DNA from: Thermoplasmata archaeon
Lineage (GTDB): Archaea; Thermoplasmatota; E2; DHVEG-1
Reading direction: 5' to 3'
DNA: 7,305 nt
Assembly: GCA_030641605.1 (NCBI GenBank)
Contig: DAOWHD010000054.1
Span: 1 to 7,305, forward strand
A program made the translations under genes and the position numbers. Of the stretch, positions 1-6,150 are shown piece after piece. The notes below the pieces were generated by a model. It searched no databases. It worked only from the letters and a program-made list of their open reading frames with translations, and was not told where the DNA came from. Each line of letters opens with the position of its first letter. The stretch's first letter is position 1.

Positions 1-258
1 AAGAAATGTAGTTGGAATTGTGTCATGAAAAGTATGACTGATGGAAGTTGATATGATGTAAACGCAAATTAATGCAAAGATGAATTGCTCAGATATTCCG
101 TATTCAAACAAGAAGCTAAGTGCTCCAATAATGGTACCAGATAGAGATAATAGAATGAGCGCGATGTTGTTCACATGCAAACCAGGCAACAGCCCAGTCG
201 CGATACCTGTTACGACGCCAAGAACGCAGAACAATATTATGAGAAAAAAACCCAACAT
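1..258 (-). CDS. TctA/COG1784-like membrane permease, N-terminal part (runs off left edge)
   Basis: The first 86 codons of a membrane protein begin at the ATG at 258 and stay open to base 1. The protein starts directly in a hydrophobic helix (about residues 2-20). It then has the glycine/proline signature TGLLPGLHVNNIA (21-33), a second hydrophobic stretch (31-51), a third (58-72) and SHTFHDTIP (74-82). I recognise this pattern from the archaeal TctA-like permeases (COG1784, DUF112 group), relatives of the large membrane subunit of tripartite tricarboxylate transporters. Full members have many membrane helices, so most of the gene lies outside the window. The substrate cannot be told from the sequence. 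A GGAGGG Shine-Dalgarno site (273-268) lies 9 bases upstream of the ATG, inside the end of the preceding gene. Only 5 bp separate the two genes, so translation is probably coupled. Family confidence is good; function is inferred. Confidence 0.8.
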   Translation of the reverse strand, partial: MLGFFLIILFCVLGVVTGIATGLLPGLHVNNIALILLSLSGTIIGALSFLFEYGISEQFIFALICVYIISTSISHTFHDTIPTTFL

Positions 259-263
259 GCACT

Positions 264-905
264 CTAACCCTCCAATGATAAAGAGATGCCGTGCATTTCA
301 TCAAGTAGTTCCAATTTATATCTTGCATGCTCTGCATCATAATTGAATTGTGCAGCAACATTGACCTTTTCACCAGAATATAACGTGATGTCATCTGATG
401 AGCCGTAAAACGCGATGATGGAATGGCTTGCTTCCGCATCAACAAGATAAAAATAATCATCATAAACAGCATCTACAAATCCAGTCACATTAACGTTTAA
501 GCCCTCATATTTTGTAGGATCTTCTGCAATTTGCCAGAGAGGCATAGAAATATTTTGCCATTTTTGTACAATGCTTATGAGTCGTTTGTCACCTACTACT
601 ATCTCCCAATCGTCATTGTACCTCTGCACTTTTCCCGTTGCTTGAATTTTATCTCCATATTCTATGTCAGTTTGTTCTTCACTAAAAATTATTATTGTTG
701 TGTTGTCCCCAAAAATCGTTATCATTTGACTGCCATAACTTGTTGTGTAATGCTCTTTTACTATGCCTTCAACAGTAACTTGCTTATCCTCAAAATCTGG
801 TATTTCATGCAATTCTACCACAATCGGTTGTGAAAGAGTAGACAAAAAATAAAGAAGCGTTATGCCAACCACAGAAAGCAATAGTGAAACAGTTTTTAAT
901 TGCAT
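264..905 (-). CDS. Membrane-anchored protein with two OB-fold domains
   Basis: The protein has 213 residues from the ATG at 905. It opens with MQLK and one hydrophobic segment (about residues 5-24), a signal anchor or uncleaved signal peptide. Two OB-fold-like units follow: residues 36-112 (KQVTVEGIVKE start, GDKIQATGKV near the end) and 124-203 (YEGLNVNVTGFV start, SGEKVNVAAQF near the end). Both have the alternating beta pattern of tRNA-anti/OB proteins. Three N-glycosylation sequons (N68, N118, N139) fit exposure outside the cell. I chose 905 because an AGGTGG ribosome site (918-913) lies 7 bases upstream and a TATA box lies at 954-947. The in-frame ATG at 971 is upstream of that TATA box. 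The gene is directly followed by the TctA-like permease, so the pair probably forms an operon. Ligand and role are unknown: OB folds bind oligonucleotides, oligosaccharides or proteins, and an extracytoplasmic one need not bind nucleic acid. Confidence 0.85.
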   Translation of the reverse strand: MQLKTVSLLLSVVGITLLYFLSTLSQPIVVELHEIPDFEDKQVTVEGIVKEHYTTSYGSQMITIFGDNTTIIIFSEEQTDIEYGDKIQATGKVQRYNDDWEIVVGDKRLISIVQKWQNISMPLWQIAEDPTKYEGLNVNVTGFVDAVYDDYFYLVDAEASHSIIAFYGSSDDITLYSGEKVNVAAQFNYDAEHARYKLELLDEMHGISLSLEG

Positions 906-946
906 TTTTAAACCACCTAAAATATAAATCATATTATTTAAGTATT

Positions 947-960
947 TTTTATAAGTTTTA
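947..960 (-). promoter_or_regulatory. BRE/TATA promoter of the OB-fold/permease pair
   Basis: Read on the minus strand, TAAAAC (BRE-like, 960-955) is followed by TTATAAAA (954-947). The expected transcription start about 25 bp downstream is near 925. That leaves a leader of about 20 bases carrying the AGGTGG site and ending at the ATG at 905. An overlapping second candidate, TATTTAAAA (964-956), is also possible. Assignment rests on sequence pattern and spacing only. Confidence 0.55.
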
Positions 961-1083
961 AATACTAGCAAGCAAGCTGTTAATTATCAGAGACATGCCT
1001 CAAATTTGACATTTTACCCTAATGACCATTTTCTCAGATTTTTACCAAACCGTCGAACTTGGGCCGAATCAAAAAACGAACGG

Positions 1084-1095
1084 AAACTTTTTATA
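1084..1095 (+). promoter_or_regulatory. BRE/TATA promoter of the hsp20 gene
   Basis: A purine-rich GAAAC element runs straight into TTTTTATA (1088-1095). Transcription would start near 1118-1121, giving a 25-30 base leader that contains the GAGGTG ribosome site. The promoter lies inside the longest possible reading frame of the gene, so it supports the downstream start at 1147. Two direct TTTTACC motifs (1012-1018 and 1040-1046, 28 bp apart) lie upstream. I could not match them to a complete known heat-shock operator. Confidence 0.55.
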
Positions 1096-1135
1096 GAAGT
1101 GCCCATATATGATTATTTGCAAAATGGTGAAAGAA

Positions 1136-1141
1136 GAGGTG
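1136..1141 (+). promoter_or_regulatory. Shine-Dalgarno site that sets the hsp20 start
   Basis: GAGGTG, complementary to the archaeal 16S 3' end, lies 5 bases before the ATG at 1147. No comparable site precedes the ATG at 1006. The in-frame GTG at 1141 begins within this site and is unlikely to be used. Confidence 0.65.
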
Positions 1142-1146
1142 TGTTT

Positions 1147-1710
1147 ATGAACCCATTTAAAGGCAGTGAAGACAGAAGTGAAAGGAGATACCCTTTCGAT
1201 GATGTCGATGAAGGCATGTTTGAACAAATCTTTGATGAAATGCAGAGAATGTTCGAAGACGTAGTTTTCAAAGAGATGATCGAAGATGTGCTTCGCAACA
1301 AATTTGATTCAAATAAAAATTTCATTTATGGATATAGAATGAAAACAGGGACCAATGGCAAACCAAAGATCCGAGAATTTGGAAATTTCCCGAAAAAACC
1401 GCCAACTAAACATAACACAGCCCCAGATGAGCAAGACCCGCTAGCGGACATTATTGAAGGAGATAAAACCATTTCGGTAACTGTCGAAATTCCAGGTGCC
1501 AAAAAGGAAGATATCGAACTTAAAGTAACCGAGAATACATTAGAAATTAATGTTAATTCGCCTCGACACAATTACCATAGAAGGATACCTCTCCCATGCA
1601 GTGTAAAAGAACAATCCGCAAAAGCCACATATAAAAATGGAGTGTTCGATGTTGTCATAAAACGTAAGAAAAAGGGGGATGAAAAGGGGCATAAAGTAAA
1701 TATCGGCTAA
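1147..1710 (+). CDS. hsp20: Small heat-shock protein, Hsp20/alpha-crystallin family
   Basis: The product has 187 residues and should be an ATP-independent cytosolic holdase that keeps unfolding proteins soluble. The N-terminal arm (1-60) is acidic and rich in Met and Phe (MFEQIFDEMQRMFEDVV, 24-40), as expected for a substrate-binding and oligomerising region. The block YGYRMKTGTNGKPKIREFGN (61-80) is typical of archaeal Hsp20 proteins. The alpha-crystallin domain spans about 97-173, with DPLADIIEG, VTVEIPGAKKEDIELKV, TLEIN and the signature AKATYKNGVFDVVI (158-171). The C-terminus VNI (184-186) matches the I/V-x-I tail motif that docks onto neighbouring subunits. The frame is open back to 1006, but the TATA box at 1088-1095 and the ribosome site at 1136 favour 1147. 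cdc48 follows in the same direction after 97 bp, with its own promoter. The family call is secure; heat induction is inferred. Confidence 0.92.
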   Translation: MNPFKGSEDRSERRYPFDDVDEGMFEQIFDEMQRMFEDVVFKEMIEDVLRNKFDSNKNFIYGYRMKTGTNGKPKIREFGNFPKKPPTKHNTAPDEQDPLADIIEGDKTISVTVEIPGAKKEDIELKVTENTLEINVNSPRHNYHRRIPLPCSVKEQSAKATYKNGVFDVVIKRKKKGDEKGHKVNIG

Positions 1711-1740
1711 AAAATCTCTTTGAGTTTAACAAAAGAGTAG

Positions 1741-1752
1741 AAAAACTTATAT
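1741..1752 (+). promoter_or_regulatory. Promoter of cdc48, followed by a T-rich tract
   Basis: AAAAACTTATAT gives a BRE-like A-rich lead and a TATA element (1746-1752). The predicted transcription start is near 1775, leaving a leader of about 33 bases that contains GGTGGGAG (1796-1803). The pyrimidine-rich stretch 1757-1775 could also terminate hsp20 transcripts. cdc48 may therefore be transcribed both from this site and by read-through from hsp20. Confidence 0.5.
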
Positions 1753-1807
1753 GAGATTTTTACTTCGCTTCTTTTGATAATTTAATTGGTGCTTCGGTGG
1801 GAGTTTA

Positions 1808-4018
1808 ATGATGAAAAAGGAAGTTTTATTAAAAGTGTCAGAAGCTTTTCAACAAGATGTTGGTTATGGCAGAGCACGGGTTGACCATCAATCTCGTATG
1901 GAATTAGATCTTTCCATTGGCGATGTTATAGAAATTGAAGGTGTTAAAAACACTGTGGCAGTTGTTTGGAGGGCTCATCCCTCCGATGAGGGTAAAAGAA
2001 TAATTCGTGTTGACAATTTAACAAGGAAAAATGCTGGGACTGGGCTTGGCGACAGCGTAAAAATTAGACGGGCAGAAGTACACGGTGCTAAAAGTATCAC
2101 TTTAGCGCCTTCAATACCTGAGGGGCAACGGATTCAGCTAGGCGCAGATATTGGCCTTTTTATGAAAAAGGAGTTGTTAAAACGGCCGGTAACTAATGGC
2201 GACATTATAACTGTGCCCCGCATTGCTTTTTTTGGAAGTGCATTACCGTTTACTATTATCAAAGCATCCCCGGAAGGTGTTGTTTTGATAAATGAGGATA
2301 CCATCATAAAGGTGAGGGAAGAAGCCGCAAAGGCTCTTGAACCCGAGGGACCTAGAGTAAGTTATGAAGACATAGGCGGGCTCAAAGAGGAGCTCGAAAG
2401 AGTAAAAGAAATGATTCATCTCCCCATCAAGCATCCTGAGATTTTTAATCGCTTGGGTATCGATCCTCCAAAAGGAGTATTGCTTCACGGCCCGCCAGGA
2501 ACTGGTAAAACGCTCATCGCGAAAGCTGTTGCCAATGAATCGGGCGCCAGTTTTTACACAATCAATGGCCCGGAGATCATGAGTAAATTTTACGGCCAGA
2601 GTGAGGAAAATCTAAGGAAAATATTTGAAGATGCGGAGAAAAATGCACCATCCATAATATTCATAGATGAAATCGATGCTATCGCACCTAAAAGAAGCGA
2701 AGTTCATGGCGAGGTTGAAAGACGTGTCGTGTCACAGATGCTAACATTAATGGACGGGTTGAAAGGCAGAGGTAAACTTATTGTTATCGGAGCCACAAAT
2801 ATTCCCGATTCAATGGATCCTGCATTACGAAGACCAGGTAGATTTGATAGGGAAATCAGGATAGATGCTCCTGATAGAGATGGACGGAAGGAAATCCTTC
2901 AAATACACACCCGCGGGATGCCCATGAGCGAAAACTGTGATCTTGGAAAACTAGCGGACACTACATACGGTTTTGTTGGCGCAGATCTCGCAGCATTAGC
3001 TAGAGAAGCTGCAATGAATACCCTGAGGCGGTATCTTCCAGAGATTGACCTAGATAAACCCATTCCTGTTGAGTTATTTGAAAAAATGGAAGTAACCATG
3101 AAAGATTTTAAAGATGCACAAAGAGGTATTGAACCATCGGCATTGCGAGAGTTTTTTGTCGAAATACCTAAAGTTACATGGAAGGATATAGGAGGTCTGG
3201 AAGAAGTTAAACAGAATTTAAAAGAGTCTGTTGAATGGCCTCTATCAAAACCAGAAGTTTTTAAGAGAATGGGAATAAACCCGCCAACCGGAATTTTACT
3301 TTACGGCCCGCCAGGAACCGGTAAAACTTTACTTGCAAAAGCAGTTGCAAATGAATCAAAGGCCAATTTTATTTCAATCAAAGGACCAGAAGTTTTGAGC
3401 AAATGGGTAGGTGAGAGCGAAAAAGCAGTTCGCGAGTTATTCAAGAAGGCAAAACAAGTCGCCCCAACCATTGTTTTTCTTGATGAACTTGATGCAATCG
3501 CCCCAAGAAGAGGAGCCTATGCAGGCTCTCATGTAACTGAGAGTGTTGTGAACCAGATCCTAACCAGTATCGACGGATTGGAAAGTATGGAGGGAGTAGT
3601 AATCCTCGGAGCCACAAACAGGCCAGATATCTTGGATACTAGTTTGCTAAGACCAGGTAGGTTTGACCGATTGCTTTTTATCCATGCACCTGATTTTAAT
3701 GCTCGGTTGGAAATCTTCAAGATTCATACAAAGGGGATGCCACTTTCAAAAGATGTATCGCTGAAAGAACTTGCCGAAAAAACTGAAGGTTTTTCAGGCG
3801 CAGACGCTGAAGGGCTTTGCAGAGAATCTGCAATGCTAGCCCTACGAGAAAATATCAAGACTAAAGAAGTGAAAAAGAAGCATTTTGAAAAAGCAATGGA
3901 ATCAATCAGAGCTAGCATTACAGAAGATGTAATCGAATATTACAAAAACGTTTCAAAGGATCTAGGGAGTGGCATAGCCAAAAAGGATAAAAGCGAAAAG
4001 GACATTCAATATATATAG
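1808..4018 (+). CDS. cdc48: Cdc48/VAT (p97-type) AAA+ ATPase
   Basis: This 736-residue hexameric AAA+ unfoldase should pull proteins out of complexes or aggregates by threading them through its pore, probably feeding the archaeal proteasome. The N-domain (about 1-180) has the double-psi-barrel plus Nc layout of VAT. D1 has Walker A GPPGTGKT (228-235), Walker B IIFIDEID (283-290, Glu288), sensor ATN (329-331) and arginine fingers R342 and R345. D2 repeats these with GPPGTGKT (500-507), IVFLDELD (555-562, Glu560), ATN (602-604) and R615/R618. Pore loops are KFYGQSE in D1 (aromatic pair F261-Y262) and KWVGESE in D2 (W533). All catalytic residues are present, and the length is close to that usual for the family. 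The C-terminus ends QYI, with a penultimate Tyr as in proteasome-docking HbYX tails but Gln at the hydrophobic position. ATG 1808 is preceded by GGTGG 7 bases upstream; ATG 1811 is an equivalent alternative. Confidence 0.97.
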   Translation: MMKKEVLLKVSEAFQQDVGYGRARVDHQSRMELDLSIGDVIEIEGVKNTVAVVWRAHPSDEGKRIIRVDNLTRKNAGTGLGDSVKIRRAEVHGAKSITLAPSIPEGQRIQLGADIGLFMKKELLKRPVTNGDIITVPRIAFFGSALPFTIIKASPEGVVLINEDTIIKVREEAAKALEPEGPRVSYEDIGGLKEELERVKEMIHLPIKHPEIFNRLGIDPPKGVLLHGPPGTGKTLIAKAVANESGASFYTINGPEIMSKFYGQSEENLRKIFEDAEKNAPSIIFIDEIDAIAPKRSEVHGEVERRVVSQMLTLMDGLKGRGKLIVIGATNIPDSMDPALRRPGRFDREIRIDAPDRDGRKEILQIHTRGMPMSENCDLGKLADTTYGFVGADLAALAREAAMNTLRRYLPEIDLDKPIPVELFEKMEVTMKDFKDAQRGIEPSALREFFVEIPKVTWKDIGGLEEVKQNLKESVEWPLSKPEVFKRMGINPPTGILLYGPPGTGKTLLAKAVANESKANFISIKGPEVLSKWVGESEKAVRELFKKAKQVAPTIVFLDELDAIAPRRGAYAGSHVTESVVNQILTSIDGLESMEGVVILGATNRPDILDTSLLRPGRFDRLLFIHAPDFNARLEIFKIHTKGMPLSKDVSLKELAEKTEGFSGADAEGLCRESAMLALRENIKTKEVKKKHFEKAMESIRASITEDVIEYYKNVSKDLGSGIAKKDKSEKDIQYI

Positions 4019-4047
4019 GAATTTATAATAGATGGAAGGGAAAAATA

Positions 4048-4284
4048 ATGAAAGTAACAGAAGATGAGTTGAGAGGAAAGACGGTTATGAGTAGAGAGGG
4101 ATTATATCTGGGTGTTTTAAGAAACATTACAGTCGACGGAAAAACTGGGACATTGAGGAATATCCTTATAGAACCTTCAGAAGATGTTGACCCGCGGTTG
4201 TACCACCTTGACAAACAAGGACATCTCATATTTTCTTTTGATTCAATTAAATCAGTAAAAGATGTAGTCATTATTGGAGGGTAA
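4048..4284 (+). CDS. Stand-alone PRC-barrel domain protein
   Basis: The 78-residue protein consists of a single PRC-barrel. LRGKTVMSREGLYLGVL (8-24) forms the first strands and the Gly-rich turn, ITVDGKTGTLRNILIEP (27-43) the central hairpin, and FSFDSIKSVKDVVII (62-76) the closing strands. It has no signal or membrane segment, so it is cytosolic. PRC-barrels are small beta-barrel protein-interaction modules. In archaea, short stand-alone ones include the haloarchaeal cell-division proteins CdpB1 and CdpB2, which work with SepF and FtsZ. Others are poorly characterised, so a division role here is only a possibility. The start is preceded by GGAAGGG (4034-4040) at 7 bases. The gene begins 29 bp after cdc48, which suggests one transcript, and it ends in a hairpin/T-tract terminator just before the candidate origin. 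The domain call is strong; the biological role is unknown. Confidence 0.88.
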   Translation: MKVTEDELRGKTVMSREGLYLGVLRNITVDGKTGTLRNILIEPSEDVDPRLYHLDKQGHLIFSFDSIKSVKDVVIIGG

Positions 4285-4328
4285 CCATCCCTATCACCCA
4301 AAAAGCTACATCAATTTCTTCTTTTTTA
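4261..4328 (+). terminator. Probable terminator of the cdc48-PRC transcript
   Basis: GATGTAG (4261-4267) pairs with CTACATC (4306-4312), enclosing a smaller AGGG/CCCT stem (4278-4281 with 4289-4292) that spans the PRC stop codon. A T-rich run (4315-4327) follows. Archaea mainly terminate at T-tracts, so the T-run is the stronger part. The outer stem includes coding bases and may be partly fortuitous. Confidence 0.45.
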
Positions 4329-4379
4329 GTTAGTTATAGGAAATGATTATCTTCTCACTTAGTTGATTTGTTTAGCCTA

Positions 4380-4404
4380 GGGGGACCCCTTTATTTCGTT
4401 TGGA
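4380..4404 (-). repeat. ORB-like element 1
   Basis: Read on the minus strand it starts TCCAAACGAAATAAA, then GGGGT and CCCCC. It matches element 2 at 20 of 25 ungapped positions. AAACGAA followed by a G-run resembles the GGAAACGAA plus G-string arrangement of archaeal origin recognition boxes. The G-run sits in a short palindrome, AGGGG-GA-CCCCT (4379-4390). Confidence 0.5.
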
Positions 4405-4494
4405 TGTTTGGTTAGTAAGTATGTAAAATGCTATGTTTGTAAAAGACGTAAGTATAGATAAACGATTATCAGGTCTAAAGTATTTGAACATTCC

Positions 4495-4533
4495 GATTTT
4501 TTTAAATATACTTATCAAAATATTTTAAAAGTT
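4495..4533. other. AT-rich core, candidate duplex-unwinding element
   Basis: This stretch has only four G/C bases in 39, with runs of T and A and several TTAAA or TATTTT steps. It lies between the two inverted ORB-like elements, closer to element 2. It also contains TATA-like sequences (TTTAAATATA), but these are about 160 bp from the initiator gene and are not obviously its promoter. Confidence 0.45.
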
Positions 4534-4554
4534 ATGAGCACTACTGCTGTGCTT

Positions 4555-4579
4555 TCCATATGAAATAAGGGGCTTCCCC
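4555..4579 (+). repeat. ORB-like element 2
   Basis: On the plus strand it starts TCCATATGAAATAA, then GGGG, CTT and CCCC. It shares TCCA, GAAATAA, the G-run and the C-run with element 1 in the opposite orientation, 150 bp away. Its G-run forms a perfect hairpin, AAGGGG-CTT-CCCCTT (4567-4581). Confidence 0.5.
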
Positions 4580-4605
4580 TTTAGTACCATCAACAGAGGA
4601 GAACA

Positions 4606-4644
4606 AGTGTTAAAAATAACGCAATATACATAGTGTTAAATATG
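4606..4644 (+). promoter_or_regulatory. orc1/cdc6 promoter region with a direct repeat
   Basis: AGTGTTAAA occurs at 4606-4614 and again at 4632-4640, 26 bp apart and on the same face of the helix to within half a turn. Possible TATA elements are CAATATAC (4622-4629), which fits the start at 4678 with a leader of about 28 bases, and TTAAATAT (4636-4643), which would give a very short leader. The repeat could be a regulator or initiator site. The evidence is spacing and pattern only. Confidence 0.35.
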
Positions 4645-4663
4645 CTATGACTAATTACAGATA

Positions 4664-4670
4664 GGGTGAG
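4664..4670 (+). promoter_or_regulatory. Shine-Dalgarno site that sets the orc1/cdc6 start
   Basis: GGGTGAG contains GGTGA, complementary to the 16S 3' end, 8 bases before the ATG at 4678. The GTG at 4666, which would add four residues, lies inside this site and is therefore unlikely to be the start. Confidence 0.6.
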
Positions 4671-4677
4671 TAATTTT

Positions 4678-5931
4678 ATGAAGAATGCTGTACACAGTGA
4701 CATATTTGGCCGGTTATTAAAGTCAAAAGGCTTATTTGTGGATAGAGAGGCAATGCGACCAACATACACGCCAGGGATATTACCGCATAGAGATGATGAG
4801 ATAAATGATATTGCCTCAGTTATGGTACCGGCGTTGCGAGGAGAAACACCATCTAATATCCTCATTTATGGGAAGACAGGTACTGGAAAGACAGCGGTGA
4901 CTAAATTTGTTGGAAAACAACTCCTTAAAAAGGGAAAAGAAACAGGTAAACATGTCAACTTTATATATATCAATTGTGAAATAGTAGATACACAGTACCG
5001 TATCCTCCAAAACATCGCAAATCATTTTATTAATGACTGGTCCGAACGGATACCGTTTACTGGGTGGCCTACTGATGAAGTATACACTAGATTAATACGG
5101 ATGATAGATAAAAACGGTGGAGTTACTGTAATCATTCTTGATGAAGTGGATAAAATTAAAGGAGATGAATCTCTTTATAGTTTATCAAGGATTAACAATG
5201 ATTTGGAAAAAGCTAAGGTGTCTATCGTTGGAATTTCAAATGATTTAAAATTTACTGAATTTCTAGACCCAAGAGTAAGGTCTAGCCTTGGCGAAGAAAA
5301 TATGATTTTCCCTCCATATGATGCTGGGGAGTTGCAGGATATATTAAAACAACGTGTAGAAATAGCGTTAAAACCAGATTCGATTGATGAGGATGTAATT
5401 CCGTTATGTTCTGCGCTTGCAGCTCAGGAACATGGTGATGCGCGCAGGGCGCTGGATCTTTTGAGAATATCGGCGGAACTTGCAGAACGAAGCGAAACCC
5501 CTAGAATATCTAGGAGATTTGTACGATTAGCACAGAATAAAATTGAAATAGACCGCATATTAGAGGTAGTCCGAACGTTACCGGCACAGTCGAAGACAAT
5601 ATTATTGGCAATTCTTTTACAAGAAAAACAAAATAAAAAGGCAGGTTCAGCAGGTGCAATAACCACAGGGGAAGTATATGAGGTATACAAGAATCTCTGC
5701 AAAAAGACCAGAACAAATTCATTAACCCAAAGAAGAGTTGCTGATTTAATTTCTGAATTAGATATGTTAGGTATAATTACTGCCAGAGTTATTTCAAAGG
5801 GGAGATATGGGAGAACTAGAGATATCAATATATCATCTTCCTCAGATGAAATAATGGCCGTTCTAAAAGAAGATGATGCGTTCAAGGAACTCTCAAACTA
5901 TAAAATCCGAGGGCAAACACGTATTATATGA
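4678..5931 (+). CDS. orc1/cdc6: Orc1/Cdc6 replication initiator
   Basis: The 417-residue AAA+ protein should bind origin recognition boxes and load the MCM helicase. It has an N-terminal arm with the Orc1-type SxIFGRLLKSKGLFVDREAM pattern (7-26) and Walker A GKTGTGKT (65-72). Walker B is VIILDEVD (151-158), followed by sensor 1 GISN (185-188), DPRVRSSL with candidate arginine finger R199 or R201, and sensor 2 GDARRALDLLR (253-263). The C-terminal winged helix (about 295-395) has a recognition-helix segment TQRRVADLISELDMLGII (350-367) and the wing GRYGRTRDI (375-383), the part that reads origin DNA in this family. All ATPase motifs are intact and the length is typical. The gene sits 98 bp downstream of ORB-like element 2, as expected of an origin-linked initiator that may also control its own promoter. 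Translation probably starts at ATG 4678 rather than GTG 4666. Confidence 0.95.
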   Translation: MKNAVHSDIFGRLLKSKGLFVDREAMRPTYTPGILPHRDDEINDIASVMVPALRGETPSNILIYGKTGTGKTAVTKFVGKQLLKKGKETGKHVNFIYINCEIVDTQYRILQNIANHFINDWSERIPFTGWPTDEVYTRLIRMIDKNGGVTVIILDEVDKIKGDESLYSLSRINNDLEKAKVSIVGISNDLKFTEFLDPRVRSSLGEENMIFPPYDAGELQDILKQRVEIALKPDSIDEDVIPLCSALAAQEHGDARRALDLLRISAELAERSETPRISRRFVRLAQNKIEIDRILEVVRTLPAQSKTILLAILLQEKQNKKAGSAGAITTGEVYEVYKNLCKKTRTNSLTQRRVADLISELDMLGIITARVISKGRYGRTRDINISSSSDEIMAVLKEDDAFKELSNYKIRGQTRII

Positions 5932-5997
5932 CCCTCCTTTTGTTTTCAAACAGTAGCAACATTTCCAAAATAAATGATGTGTGGTGCTGCAAGTTTT

Positions 5998-6150
5998 GCG
6001 GGGGAACTGGACATTTATATTATTCTATGCCTCATGTACTTTGTGTTTAGGCCCCCTCGCACTCCAAACACTCAAATACGCCAAATATCACTTTTGAGGA
6101 ATCGAGTTGGTAATTGGAAGGTCTATTATTTTAGTCCAAATTCCCCCAGC
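5998..6150. repeat. Imperfect inverted repeat with G5 cores, 153 bp end to end
   Basis: GCGGGGGAACTGGAC (5998-6012, plus) matches GCTGGGGGAATTTGGAC (6150-6134, minus) at 14 positions, with two single-base gaps and one substitution. The spacer is 121 bp. It could be the ends of a small non-autonomous element or a pair of binding sites. No target-site duplication is evident. Confidence 0.4.
6043..6071. repeat. G/C-rich hairpin in the convergent gap
   Basis: GTGTTT (6043-6048) pairs with AAACAC (6066-6071), and two further G-C pairs are possible across a one-base bulge. The loop contains a five-C run. It lies inside the larger inverted repeat. It may be a structured transcript end or a protein-binding site. 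Confidence 0.35.

Larger units (their letters stand above)
4379..4582. other. oriC: Candidate replication origin (oriC) upstream of orc1/cdc6
   Basis: The 393-bp gap between the PRC gene and orc1/cdc6 contains no gene. Two closely related 25-bp elements (4380-4404 on the minus strand, 4555-4579 on the plus strand) lie in inverted orientation with their G-runs pointing outwards. Between them is a very AT-rich stretch (4495-4533, four G/C in 39 bases), a plausible duplex-unwinding element. Archaeal origins commonly lie next to orc1/cdc6 and consist of inverted origin recognition boxes around an AT-rich core. The layout is seen in the sequence; origin activity is inferred. Confidence 0.55.

Noticed and set aside
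80..346. Plus-strand open frame of 88 codons
   Set aside because: It lies opposite the TctA-like gene and the end of the OB gene, both of which have family motifs and ribosome sites. It has no ribosome site and no recognisable domain.
116..472. Minus-strand open frame of 118 codons
   Set aside because: It overlaps the OB-fold and permease genes in another frame. Its Met/His/Trp-rich product looks non-coding.
906..971. Upstream ATG at 971 as start of the OB-fold gene
   Set aside because: It lies upstream of the TATA box and lacks a ribosome site. ATG 905 has AGGTGG at 7 bases and begins a proper signal anchor.
1012..1046. TTTTACC direct repeats as a Phr-type heat-shock operator
   Set aside because: The known operator is a TTACC/GGTAA palindrome. 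The GGTAA half is absent at both sites, so only a weak note is justified.
4023..4301. Minus-strand open frame of 92 codons
   Set aside because: It is the exact shadow of the PRC-barrel gene, whose domain is clear on the plus strand.
4345..4470. GATTATC at 4345-4351 and 4464-4470 as a direct repeat
   Set aside because: Seven AT-rich bases repeated once in AT-rich DNA are expected by chance, and the flanks share little.
5424..5885. Minus-strand open frame of 153 codons
   Set aside because: It lies entirely inside orc1/cdc6, opposite the sensor 2 and winged-helix coding region. Ser/Ile/Phe-rich shadow product.
5970..6010. ATGATG resembling a C box of a C/D guide RNA
   Set aside because: No proper D box at guide-RNA distance and no C'/D' pair were found.
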